From: JAJRVH01 sp964505995
GTDB lineage: Bacteria > Pseudomonadota > Zetaproteobacteria > Mariprofundales > Mariprofundaceae
Length of the DNA stretch: 6,630 nucleotides
Direction of reading: 5' to 3'
NCBI GenBank assembly: GCA_964505995.1
Contig: CAZDLB010000095.1
Coordinates: forward strand, 1-6,630
Below the pieces are notes generated by a model. The model was given only the letters and a program-made list of their open reading frames with translations. It was not told the origin of the DNA and did not search any database. Position numbers and translations under genes: made by a program. Below, one piece after another: positions 1 through 5,920 of the stretch. Every line of letters begins with the position of its first letter. Position 1 is the first letter of the stretch.

Positions 1-65
1 GCAGATATTCCATGGTCGCAGCAGCCTAGCAGTCACGCCCGACTTGACCACCCGCGCATCCGGTC

Positions 66-93
66 GGGGCGGCCGGCTTCAACCGGCCACCCC
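66..93 (-). terminator. Hairpin just downstream of pepA, possible terminator
   Basis: Read on the minus strand, GGGTGGCCGG, a TTGAAG loop and CCGGCCGCCC form a stem of 10 or more pairs that starts about 18 bases past the pepA stop. One internal pair is G-U on the minus-strand RNA but would be a C-A mismatch on the plus-strand RNA, so the fold suits transcription in the pepA direction. No U tract follows. It may therefore be a Rho-assisted 3' end or an RNA-stabilising hairpin rather than a classical intrinsic terminator. No gene is visible in bases 1-111 apart from this structure. Confidence 0.5.
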
Positions 94-111
94 CCCATAT
101 GCTACAGGCTG

Positions 112-1611
112 CTACTGGCTGCGACGGATCAGGTAGTCGCCCACCAGTCGCACGCCGGCGCCGGTCGCACCCTTGGCCGAGATGTCCGTGCCCTTCATGT
201 TCCAGGCCGTGCCGGCGATATCGAGATGCGCCCACGGAACATCTTCGACGAAGCGGGACAGGAAACAGGCCGCAGTGATCGTGCCGGCCTCGCGGCCGCC
301 GATGTTGCGAATGTCCGCAATCTCGCTCTTGATCTGCTGCTGATATTCCTCGAACAGTGGCAACTGCCAGACACGATCGTAGGTGTAATCGCCGGAGCGC
401 TTCAGGGCCTTGATCAGCTTGTCGTCATTGCCCATCAGACCGGATGCCTGCGAGCCCAGCGCGATGACGCAGGCGCCGGTGAGCGTCGCGAAATCGATGA
501 TCGCGGCGGGCTTTTTCTCGGCCGCATAGGCCAGCGCGTCGCAAAGGATCAGCCGCCCCTCGGCATCGGTGTTCTGCACCTCGATCGTGATGCCCTTGTA
601 GCTGGTGATGATGTCGCCCGGCTTGTAGGCCGCCGCGCCCAGCAGGTTTTCGGTGGACGGAATCACGCCCAGCAGGTTGACCGGCAGATTCAGCTCGGTG
701 GCGGCCCGGAAGATGCCGAGCACGGCCGCCGCACCGCACATGTCGAACTTCATCTCGTCCATCTGCGCGGCTGGCTTGATCGAGATGCCGCCGGCATCGA
801 AGGTCAGGCCCTTGCCGACGAGCGCCACCGGCGCCTCGCCCTTGTCACCACCGTTGTATTCCAGCACGATGAAGCGCGGCTCCTTCGCCGAGCCCTGATT
901 GACGGCCAGCAGCGCATGAAAGCCGGCCTTCTCAATGGCTGCCTTGTCCATCACGGTGACCTTGAGCCTTTCATGCTTCAGCGAAAGCGCCTGCTCGCCC
1001 AGCCATTCCGGCGTGCAGACATTGCCCGGCTCGTTGGCCAGATCGCGGGCGAAGTTCGTGCCAGCCGCCAGCGCGCGGGCGCGAACCACGGCCGCCTCGG
1101 CATCCGCCAGGTCGCGGCGGGACTCGATCATGATCGTCACCGAACGCAGCTCCCGCCGGTTCTTCTTCTCCTGCTTCTGATAGCGATCGAAACGGTAAAG
1201 CCCGAGCCACACGCCCTCGGCAATCGCCTGCACCTTGTCCGCGACGGTTGCGCCGCGGACGGAAAGCTCGCTGAGAAACAGCGAGATATCACGCGCGCCA
1301 CCGCGGTCGAAGAAGCGGGCCGCCTTCGCCGCCAGCCGCCGCAGCGCATCCAGCGAAAGCTTCTTTTCCTCGCCGGCGCCGATAAAGGCGACGCGCTGGC
1401 TGAAGCATCCCGGAACTTCATAGAGCATGCCGATATCGCCAAATTCCCCCAGATGATCGAACTTTCTCAGATATTGCGCGATCACCTTGCCCGTGGATTC
1501 CTGCAATGCCCTGCCGGAGGGGCTGAGCTTGCGTCCTTCCAGAATCGGCAGAACGACGGCGTCATCGCGCTGCTTGGTGGCGCTTCCCGCCTTGACCTTG
1601 ATATCAATCAT
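112..1611 (-). CDS. pepA: Leucyl aminopeptidase PepA (M17 family)
   Basis: This is a cytosolic hexameric two-metal aminopeptidase of 499 residues, the usual size for the family, that removes N-terminal leucine and other residues from peptides. The catalytic C-terminal half is complete. VGKGLTFDAGGISIKP (265-280) carries K267, D272 and K279; D290 lies in MKFDMCG; the M17 signature NTDAEGRL (347-354) carries D349, E351 and R353. These match E. coli K270, D275, K282, D293, D352, E354 and R356 at a constant offset of three. The N-terminal domain (about 1-160) is the more variable substrate and DNA-binding part. The ATG at 1611 has GAGG seven bases upstream. The gene lies about 100 bp behind a PilZ gene on the same strand. 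In E. coli PepA also acts as a DNA-binding factor in Xer recombination and carAB control; whether that holds here cannot be read from the sequence. Confidence 0.97.
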   Translation of the reverse strand: MIDIKVKAGSATKQRDDAVVLPILEGRKLSPSGRALQESTGKVIAQYLRKFDHLGEFGDIGMLYEVPGCFSQRVAFIGAGEEKKLSLDALRRLAAKAARFFDRGGARDISLFLSELSVRGATVADKVQAIAEGVWLGLYRFDRYQKQEKKNRRELRSVTIMIESRRDLADAEAAVVRARALAAGTNFARDLANEPGNVCTPEWLGEQALSLKHERLKVTVMDKAAIEKAGFHALLAVNQGSAKEPRFIVLEYNGGDKGEAPVALVGKGLTFDAGGISIKPAAQMDEMKFDMCGAAAVLGIFRAATELNLPVNLLGVIPSTENLLGAAAYKPGDIITSYKGITIEVQNTDAEGRLILCDALAYAAEKKPAAIIDFATLTGACVIALGSQASGLMGNDDKLIKALKRSGDYTYDRVWQLPLFEEYQQQIKSEIADIRNIGGREAGTITAACFLSRFVEDVPWAHLDIAGTAWNMKGTDISAKGATGAGVRLVGDYLIRRSQ

Positions 1612-1641
1612 GCTGTTTCCTCATTCGATTCGGAGATTTGC

Positions 1642-1660
1642 GGGAAAATGAATCTTTCCC
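1642..1660 (-). promoter_or_regulatory. Small hairpin in the pilZ-pepA intergenic region
   Basis: On the minus strand GGGAAAG, an ATTCA loop and TTTTCCC can form a 7-bp stem about 30 bases before the pepA start codon. The terminal G-U pair exists only in the minus-strand RNA. No U run follows. It could be a weak 3' end for the PilZ transcript or a leader structure of pepA, or have no function. I found no convincing separate pepA promoter. Confidence 0.25.
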
Positions 1661-1715
1661 TTGATGATGCGGCAAGCCTAGCGAAGATTGCCGGAGATAA
1701 AAGCGGGAAAAGCCA

Positions 1716-2063
1716 TCAGCCCGACAGCGGTGGCTCACCGGCGCTCAGGCAGACGCCGACGCGTGGCTGGATCATCTCGCCACAGGTGGAGATATCGGGA
1801 TCGCTCATCCATACGATGCGCCCGAAGACCGTGACCTCACCGGCCTGCGTATCCCGAATCTGCAGCATGACCGGCTGGCCGCAGACGTAGTATTCGGGAT
1901 GCCGCGTGATGAAGCTCAGACCTTCCGGCGAGATATCGGAAAGCAGTGTATGCTCGCCGACGATGCGTCCGTCGCCAGCCGGCACGCGCACCGTCAGCTC
2001 ATGATCCGCCGCCCTGCGCAGCGCGCATCGCCTTTCCGTAGCCGTCTGCAGCATGCATGACAT
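1716..2063 (-). CDS. PilZ-domain protein, predicted c-di-GMP binder
   Basis: This 115-residue protein is a single PilZ domain with almost nothing else. Both canonical c-di-GMP motifs are present: RxxxR as R12-C-A-L-R16 and DxSxxG as D43-I-S-P-E-G48. The rest, including GRIVWMSD (81-88) and RVGVCL (101-106), fits the PilZ beta-barrel. Stand-alone PilZ proteins are cytosolic receptors that relay c-di-GMP levels to motility, pili, secretion or polysaccharide machinery; the partner here is unknown. There is no membrane segment. ATG codons at 2063 and 2054 are both possible starts. Neither has a clear Shine-Dalgarno sequence, and both leave the motifs intact. The gene runs in the same direction as pepA, 104 bp upstream, and is divergent from the tRNA. 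Confidence 0.9.
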   Translation of the reverse strand: MSCMLQTATERRCALRRAADHELTVRVPAGDGRIVGEHTLLSDISPEGLSFITRHPEYYVCGQPVMLQIRDTQAGEVTVFGRIVWMSDPDISTCGEMIQPRVGVCLSAGEPPLSG

Positions 2064-2114
2064 TATCGCGCCGGCCGCCGCAGACTTGAGCGAAAAGACC
2101 GTCCATGGGCGCGG

Positions 2115-2142
2115 TTGCGACTTCCCCCCGATTTGGCATGAT
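2115..2142 (+). promoter_or_regulatory. Possible sigma-70 promoter for tRNA-Leu
   Basis: TTGCGA (2115-2120) and CATGAT (2137-2142) are separated by 16 bases. The -10 matches the TATAAT consensus at four of six positions, and the tRNA begins about 20 bases further on, leaving a short 5' leader for RNase P. The match is modest and rests mainly on position. The rest of the region between the PilZ gene and the tRNA shows nothing else I can name; I found no clear promoter for the divergent pilZ gene. Confidence 0.35.
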
Positions 2143-2162
2143 TGCCGATCTTTCTCCGATAT

Positions 2163-2251
2163 GCCGGGATGGTGGAATTGGTAGACACAAGGGACTTAAA
2201 ATCCCTCGGAGAGCAATCTCTGTGCGGGTTCGACTCCCGCTCCCGGTACCA
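2163..2251 (+). tRNA. tRNA-Leu (anticodon UAA), CCA encoded
   Basis: This is a class II tRNA of 89 nt. The acceptor stem GCCGGGA pairs with TCCCGGT (first pair G-U, as in E. coli leuZ as I recall it), followed by discriminator A and an encoded CCA. The anticodon stem AGGGA (2190-2194) pairs with TCCCT (2202-2206) around loop CTTAAAA, placing anticodon TAA at 2197-2199. It reads UUA and, by wobble, UUG. The long variable arm GGAGA-GCAA-TCTCT is typical of leucine tRNAs. The T arm GCGGG-TTCGACT-CCCGC is intact. No U-rich terminator follows, so readthrough towards the downstream gene is possible. Confidence 0.98.
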
Positions 2252-2293
2252 GTTGGCATCCCTGCCTCAATTCGAAAGGGCACAGCCGATGAT

Positions 2294-2321
2294 TTGCGTT
2301 GATGCCGCCTCATGCTATGCT
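2294..2321 (+). promoter_or_regulatory. Possible extended -10 promoter for the DUF190-crp unit
   Basis: TTGCGT (2294-2299) is followed after 16 bases by TATGCT (2316-2321). The -10 is preceded by TG at 2313-2314, giving the extended form TGCTATGCT. Transcription would start near 2328, leaving a leader of about 50 bases. A small stem, GAGCC/GGCTC at 2335-2349, lies in that leader. The -35 is poor, which is common with extended -10 promoters. No obvious TGTGA-N6-TCACA site is seen beside it. Confidence 0.42.
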
Positions 2322-2379
2322 CGAACGCTGAGCAGAGCCTTAAGGGCTCATCCGGGAGTGCGGAGGGAGGCCTTCAGCG

Positions 2380-2709
2380 ATGGTGGAAGGATCGTGTCTC
2401 AGGATCTATCTGAGCGAAACGGCGCGCATCGATGGTCGCCCGGCGATGGAGGCCGTGCTGGATCTGTGCCGCGAATGCGGCCTGCACGGCGTCACCGTGC
2501 TGCGCGGCATTGAGGGCATGGGCGCCCATGGCGTGCATTCGGCCTCGTTCCTTTCCCTGTCCTCCGACCTTCCGATCCTCGTGGAGGCCATGGATACGAC
2601 GGATCGCATCGAGCATGCGATCGAGCAGATGCGCCCGCACCTGGGCGAACATCTCGTGGCCACCTGGCCGGTACGCCTGATGCGCAACGGGGCAACCACG
2701 GATGACTGA
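2380..2709 (+). CDS. DUF190 family PII-like protein
   Basis: This 109-residue protein matches the DUF190 family along its whole length. It has an opening LRIYLSE strand (7-13), the hallmark GVTVLRGIEGMG (37-48), and the LSSDLPILVEAMD segment (60-72), ending in a helix and a last strand. The known fold of the family is ferredoxin-like and related to PII signal proteins, and members are thought to work as small trimeric cytosolic sensors. Ligand and partner are not established. The ATG at 2380 is well supported by a GGAGGGAGG ribosome-binding site at 2362-2370. The last 8 bases overlap the CRP-family gene, indicating co-translation and suggesting a functional link. DUF190 genes are often found beside the fluoride channel gene crcB; none is visible here. 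Confidence 0.9.
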   Translation: MVEGSCLRIYLSETARIDGRPAMEAVLDLCRECGLHGVTVLRGIEGMGAHGVHSASFLSLSSDLPILVEAMDTTDRIEHAIEQMRPHLGEHLVATWPVRLMRNGATTDD

Positions 2710-3403
2710 TCTGAAAATGCCCGAGCTGCTGCGCCGCGTGCCGCTGTTCGCCGAGCTGGACGATGCGGAGCTTGAGGCCGTGGCCGAACTGGTCAGCCGC
2801 CTGGATGTCCGCAAGAAGAACATCGTCGTGCAGGAGGGTGAGCCCGGTGAGGCGCTGTACATCATCCTCGATGGCTCGGTGAAGATCTCGTCCTACTCCC
2901 CGGACGGCCGGGAGGTGGTTCTGTCCCTGCTCGGCAAGGGCGCCTTCTTCGGCGAGATGGCCCTGCTCGACGACCAGCCACGCTCGGCCACGGTCACGAC
3001 GATGGAGGACTGCCGCTTCGCGCAGATCCGCCGCTCGGATCTGAAGCCGCTGCTTCTCGGACAGCCCGCGATCACGCTGAAGCTGCTGACCGAAGTCGTC
3101 GCACGGCTGCGACGCACCAGCCAGGTGCTGGAGCGCATCAGCAGCATGGACGTGCCGCACCGGCTTTACGCCTACCTCGCCGATCACTGTCACCGCTTCG
3201 GCCAGCGCGAAAACGAGCAGTGGTACACGACGGTGCTGCCAACCCACCAGCTGCTGGCCGATCAGCTCTCCACGAGCCGCGAAACCGTCTCGCGCGCCAT
3301 CAGCGCCCTGAAGAAGGAGGGCATCCTCGTGCAGGGCGAGGGCCGCGGTCAGATGAAGGTGGACGTGATGGCGCTGGAAACGATGCTCGAGGCCTTTCAG
3401 TAG
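2702..3403 (+). CDS. CRP/FNR-family transcription regulator, cAMP-type
   Basis: This 233-residue DNA-binding regulator has a cyclic-nucleotide domain (about 8-125), a dimer helix (about 121-148) and a C-terminal winged helix-turn-helix (about 150-230). Aligned by eye with E. coli CRP, the cAMP contacts are kept: G84 and E85 (G71, E72), R94 and S95 (R82, S83), R135 (R123), T139 and S140 (T127, S128). The recognition helix SRETVSR carries R193, E194 and R198, matching CRP R180, E181 and R185, so TGTGA-like half-sites are expected. The FNR-type cysteine cluster is absent; the only cysteines are C104 and C163. The ATG lies inside the DUF190 coding end (ATGACTGA, 8-base overlap) with only a weak GGGG upstream, so translation probably depends on coupling. 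I call it CRP-like but give no symbol because its identity as the main Crp is unproven. Confidence 0.93.
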   Translation: MTDLKMPELLRRVPLFAELDDAELEAVAELVSRLDVRKKNIVVQEGEPGEALYIILDGSVKISSYSPDGREVVLSLLGKGAFFGEMALLDDQPRSATVTTMEDCRFAQIRRSDLKPLLLGQPAITLKLLTEVVARLRRTSQVLERISSMDVPHRLYAYLADHCHRFGQRENEQWYTTVLPTHQLLADQLSTSRETVSRAISALKKEGILVQGEGRGQMKVDVMALETMLEAFQ

Positions 3404-3410
3404 CTCGCCG

Positions 3411-3427
3411 TTCGCTCCCCAAGCGAA
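3411..3427. terminator. Short hairpin between convergent genes
   Basis: TTCGCT, a CCCCA loop and AGCGAA form a 6-bp stem in the 40-base gap between the converging regulator and radical SAM genes. It could act in both directions by position, but neither side has a U tract, so it is a weak call. Confidence 0.28.
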
Positions 3428-3443
3428 GCAAAGGTATTCATCG

Positions 3444-4289
3444 CTACAGGGACAGGCGCACGGGCAGGCCCACCGCCTCGATGCGCGCGGCCATCTCGCG
3501 CATCCAGCCCTCGGACAGCGGCGAGAGATGGCCCGCCTCCGGCTGCATCGACGGCCGGGCCAGACCATAGAGCAGCACCCCCTTTAGCGGCAATCCATCA
3601 TCCACGAGATCGGAAAGGAAGGCCAGATAGGCCTGCTGCTCGGCCTCGGAAGGCGGATGGCCGTCCCACGCGAACAGACAGGTCTGAATCCATGTCGGGC
3701 ACAGCCGGCTGCAGATCGCGACCTGCTCGCGCAGCCGCGCCGCATCCAGCCGCACGCCGTTGATGCGCCACACCGACTCGGGCAGCACCGCATCGACCTT
3801 GATCCAGACCTCGCCGCGATGCCCGGCCATCCGCTCCAGGGCCTCCTGCACCTCGGCCTTGCCCATGTAGGAGCCGTTGGTGATCAGCCGCAGCGGCAGA
3901 TCGAGATCATGGCGCCGGATGGACTCGATGACGGCCTGCACAGCCGCGACAAGATTGCCGCAGCTCGTCGGTTCGCCGTTGCCGGAAAAGGCGATGTCGC
4001 CAAGCCGGCGATAACCCTCGGGCACCCGCTGGCGCATGAAATCGCCGGACAGAATATCGGCCAGCATGCGCTCGAGCTCCTCGGCAAGCAGCCGGATATC
4101 CGCCTCGGGAGCGGAGCCGCGTTTCAGCCCCGGCACCTGACAGTAGGCGCAATGCCAGTTGCAGGCGTTGTTCGGATTCAGGTTGATACCGACGGAGACG
4201 CCGCCGGCGCGGCGCGACACCACCGGATAGACATAGGTCATGCCCGCCGCATCGCGGTCATGCCGGGTCGTATCCAGCCGCTCGGCCAC
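3444..4289 (-). CDS. Radical SAM protein, standalone CxxxCxxC family
   Basis: This is a cytosolic [4Fe-4S] enzyme predicted to cleave S-adenosylmethionine reductively. The cluster motif CNWHCAYC gives C43, C47 and C50 (numbered from the start chosen here), followed by the SAM-binding FSGNGEPT (101-108). TYVYPVVSRRAGG near the N terminus and TCLFAWDG, KGVLLYGLARPS towards the C terminus recall a conserved proteobacterial radical SAM family distantly like COG0731 (wyosine-type Fe-S oxidoreductases). The substrate is unknown. I chose GTG 4289, just after the upstream stop (TAA 4295-4297) and giving a short N terminus like family members as I recall them. GTG 4358 would add 23 residues and overlap the upstream gene by 64 bases without a ribosome-binding site; ATG 4241 would drop conserved residues. 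It may be the last gene of the FecR-lipoprotein transcript. Confidence 0.88.
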   Translation of the reverse strand: MAERLDTTRHDRDAAGMTYVYPVVSRRAGGVSVGINLNPNNACNWHCAYCQVPGLKRGSAPEADIRLLAEELERMLADILSGDFMRQRVPEGYRRLGDIAFSGNGEPTSCGNLVAAVQAVIESIRRHDLDLPLRLITNGSYMGKAEVQEALERMAGHRGEVWIKVDAVLPESVWRINGVRLDAARLREQVAICSRLCPTWIQTCLFAWDGHPPSEAEQQAYLAFLSDLVDDGLPLKGVLLYGLARPSMQPEAGHLSPLSEGWMREMAARIEAVGLPVRLSL

Positions 4290-4294
4290 GGGCC

Positions 4295-5068
4295 TTACGG
4301 TACGAATGAAACGGTCGCCGAACGCGCCCGCTGATCGAGCATGCGCGGCAGATACCACAGATCGGGGGACGCTACGGAAAAGCCGGCGGCCGGATCGAGC
4401 ACGTATTCGTCCACGCTGGCTGTGGCGGCGATGCCCGGGCTCAGCGGATTCGTCGCGGTGGCCGGAACCGTAGGCAGCGTGACGGACGCGCCAGCCGCGA
4501 GCCCATGGATGTTCCAGATGCGCGGTCCCTGAGCCAGGTGCACGACGAAGCCGTCCCAGGCATGGGCATACGGATCGGTCCAGGCTACGGAAGTCGCCGT
4601 CGCATTGACCGCCGGCACCGGCGGATAGGAGAGCGGCGGCGTCAGTCCTCCGGCCGTGAGCGCGCGCGTCCAGGCCTCGCTGCTCGCATAGGTATCCGTC
4701 ACCGAGACATGCAGCACGAAGCCATTGGCCGGCACCGGCCAGATGCTGATATCGCGCCGGTTGGCCGCCAGAAGATTGTTATCCTTGTGGGAGACGAAGC
4801 GGAAATCACCGCCCCCGAGATCGGCCAGCGCCTCGGCACTGACAACCGCCGTCGGCTGCATGCCGCCCACCTGAACGGGCGCGGTGATCGAAAGCCCGAT
4901 CGGCGCATATCGCGGCTGGGTAGCCGGATCGGGAAGCGTCAGGCTCAATGGGGATGCGGCATGATGGCCAGCGGCGACGCTCGCCATGGCCAGGCCAAGG
5001 TCCGGTCTCGGGGTCAGATCAAGCGGGTTTTCGATCATCGCCGACACACCGACCGGGCCGCGCATCGG
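4295..5068 (-). CDS. C-terminal part of an exported beta-rich protein (5' end lost in gap)
   Basis: The reading frame is open from the assembly gap to TAA at 4295-4297, about 258 codons. The composition, with many A, T, V, P and S, regular hydrophobic alternation, hardly any lysine and no cysteine, is that of a secreted beta-sandwich protein. The segment DGFVVHLAQGPRIWNIHGL looks like an Ig- or fibronectin-like strand pattern. An ATG at 5065 or 5038 could begin a separate gene, but no signal peptide follows either. I therefore infer that it is the end of the lipoprotein across the gap. LSITAP (4877-4894) recurs in that lipoprotein at 5668-5685, which supports this. The frame differs from the upstream part across the 100 N, but the gap length is a placeholder, so this says nothing about a real frameshift. 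I recognise no specific function. Confidence 0.68.
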   Translation of the reverse strand, partial: PMRGPVGVSAMIENPLDLTPRPDLGLAMASVAAGHHAASPLSLTLPDPATQPRYAPIGLSITAPVQVGGMQPTAVVSAEALADLGGGDFRFVSHKDNNLLAANRRDISIWPVPANGFVLHVSVTDTYASSEAWTRALTAGGLTPPLSYPPVPAVNATATSVAWTDPYAHAWDGFVVHLAQGPRIWNIHGLAAGASVTLPTVPATATNPLSPGIAATASVDEYVLDPAAGFSVASPDLWYLPRMLDQRARSATVSFVP

Positions 5069-5168
5069 NNNNNNNNNNNNNNNNNNNNNNNNNNNNNNNN
5101 NNNNNNNNNNNNNNNNNNNNNNNNNNNNNNNNNNNNNNNNNNNNNNNNNNNNNNNNNNNNNNNNNNNN
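5069..5168. other. Assembly gap of exactly 100 N
   Basis: One hundred consecutive N interrupt the lipoprotein gene. A run of exactly 100 is the customary placeholder for a scaffold join of unknown size, so neither the true distance nor the frame across it is known. Confidence 0.99.
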
Positions 5169-5907
5169 CCGATATCGGCGCCGTCTCGGGCATCGGCACG
5201 ACGAGAGCTGAGCCGGAGAAGGCCAGCACCGACACGGCATTGCCGCCGAAGAACACATGCACATCCTGCGGCATCGGCGCGCTGGCAAAGCTGGCCAGTC
5301 CCGAGGCATCGGTCACGGCTGTCGCCGTGCCGCCAGGCCCGAGCGAGACGATGGCGCCGGAAAGCGGCTGCTGGCTGGCGCCGGTGATGACGCTGACGGT
5401 GAGCGGAATCACCGGCCCGGTGCCGGTCAGGCCGGTGATCGGGTCCACATACGGGATGCCCGGAGGCACGGGATTCACATTGACCGGAATCACCGGATTC
5501 GTGTTCGCCTGCAGGGTCTGGGTCTGGCTGCCGCTCGCAAGATAATTCCCGGTCGCATCGAAGACATCAAAGGTAAAGCTCAGCGGGGCCCCCACCGGCA
5601 GCACCAGCGGCACCGCCTGGCCGCCGATGGGCAGATTCAGCTGCATCGGCATGCCCGGCGTGCCGGCAGGAGCTGTGATGCTCAGCTGCAGCCGATTCAT
5701 CGTCGAAAAACGGCTGGACAGGGAGCCGGCCGAGATCAGCGCCGTGACGCTGCTGCCCGCGCCGGAACCCCCCGCGCCGCCACCCGCGCCGCCCGCAAGG
5801 GCCGTGCCGGACGGGGATGGATTGCCGGCCTGGGAACAGGCGGCCAGCAGCCCAAGAGCCAGAAGCAGCCAGCGCCTTAATCCTCGCCGATGCACGGCAC
5901 GGAACAT
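5169..5907 (-). CDS. Lipoprotein with carboxypeptidase-regulatory-like domain (3' part cut by gap)
   Basis: 246 residues are visible before the gap. The N terminus is a lipoprotein signal: basic HRRGLRR (6-12), a leucine-rich core, and lipobox L21-A-A-C24. Serine at +2 predicts transfer to the outer membrane. A Gly/Ala/Ser-rich linker (about 36-53) follows, then a beta-rich region (54-135) with LSITAP at 75-80 and a strand-like FTFDVFDATGNYLASG. A second module (about 157-240), PLTVSVITGASQQPLSGAIV through VTDASGLASFASAP, fits the carboxypeptidase regulatory-like fold, a seven-strand non-catalytic domain common in surface proteins. No catalytic motif is seen. The ATG at 5907 is preceded by GAGG and lies 7 bases past the FecR stop. 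The protein probably continues in the segment ending at 4295. The exact role is unknown; a surface-exposed structural or binding protein is the best guess. Confidence 0.85.
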
Positions 5908-5913
5908 CCTACG

Positions 5914-5920
5914 TCACCTC
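5914..5920 (-). promoter_or_regulatory. Ribosome-binding site overlapping the FecR stop codon
   Basis: On the minus strand GAGGTGA contains both the Shine-Dalgarno GAGG, nine bases before the lipoprotein ATG, and the TGA stop of the FecR gene. This arrangement fixes the lipoprotein start and suggests that the two genes are translationally coupled. Confidence 0.65.

Noticed and set aside
226..1890. Long plus-strand open frame of 554 codons opposite pepA
   Set aside because: It is antisense to a clear, fully motif-bearing pepA and runs into the PilZ gene. Its translation has no domain-like pattern and is rich in R, H, Q and G, as expected for an antisense frame in GC-rich DNA.
2300..2379. Fluoride riboswitch before the DUF190 gene, suggested by the common DUF190-crcB association
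   Set aside because: No matching aptamer core could be seen and no crcB gene is in the window; only a 5-bp leader stem is present.
2492..3568. Minus-strand open frame of 358 codons opposite the DUF190 and CRP genes
   Set aside because: Both genes it covers are confidently identified on the plus strand; the antisense translation shows no recognisable motif.
3657..4334. Plus-strand open frame opposite the radical SAM gene
   Set aside because: It is the complement of a gene with a clear CxxxCxxC cluster motif and has no ribosome-binding site or domain pattern.
5035..5068. Apparent premature stop of the lipoprotein frame just beyond the N run
   Set aside because: It arises from reading through 100 placeholder N; the true gap length and frame are unknown, so it is not evidence of a pseudogene.
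5169..5178. Perfect palindrome CCGATATCGG at the gap edge
   Set aside because: A 10-base palindrome within coding, GC-rich DNA is expected by chance, and nothing on the other side of the gap makes it a repeat end.
5257..5880. Plus-strand frame opposite the lipoprotein
   Set aside because: Arginine-rich and low in complexity, it mirrors the Gly/Ala linker and beta modules of the real gene on the other strand.
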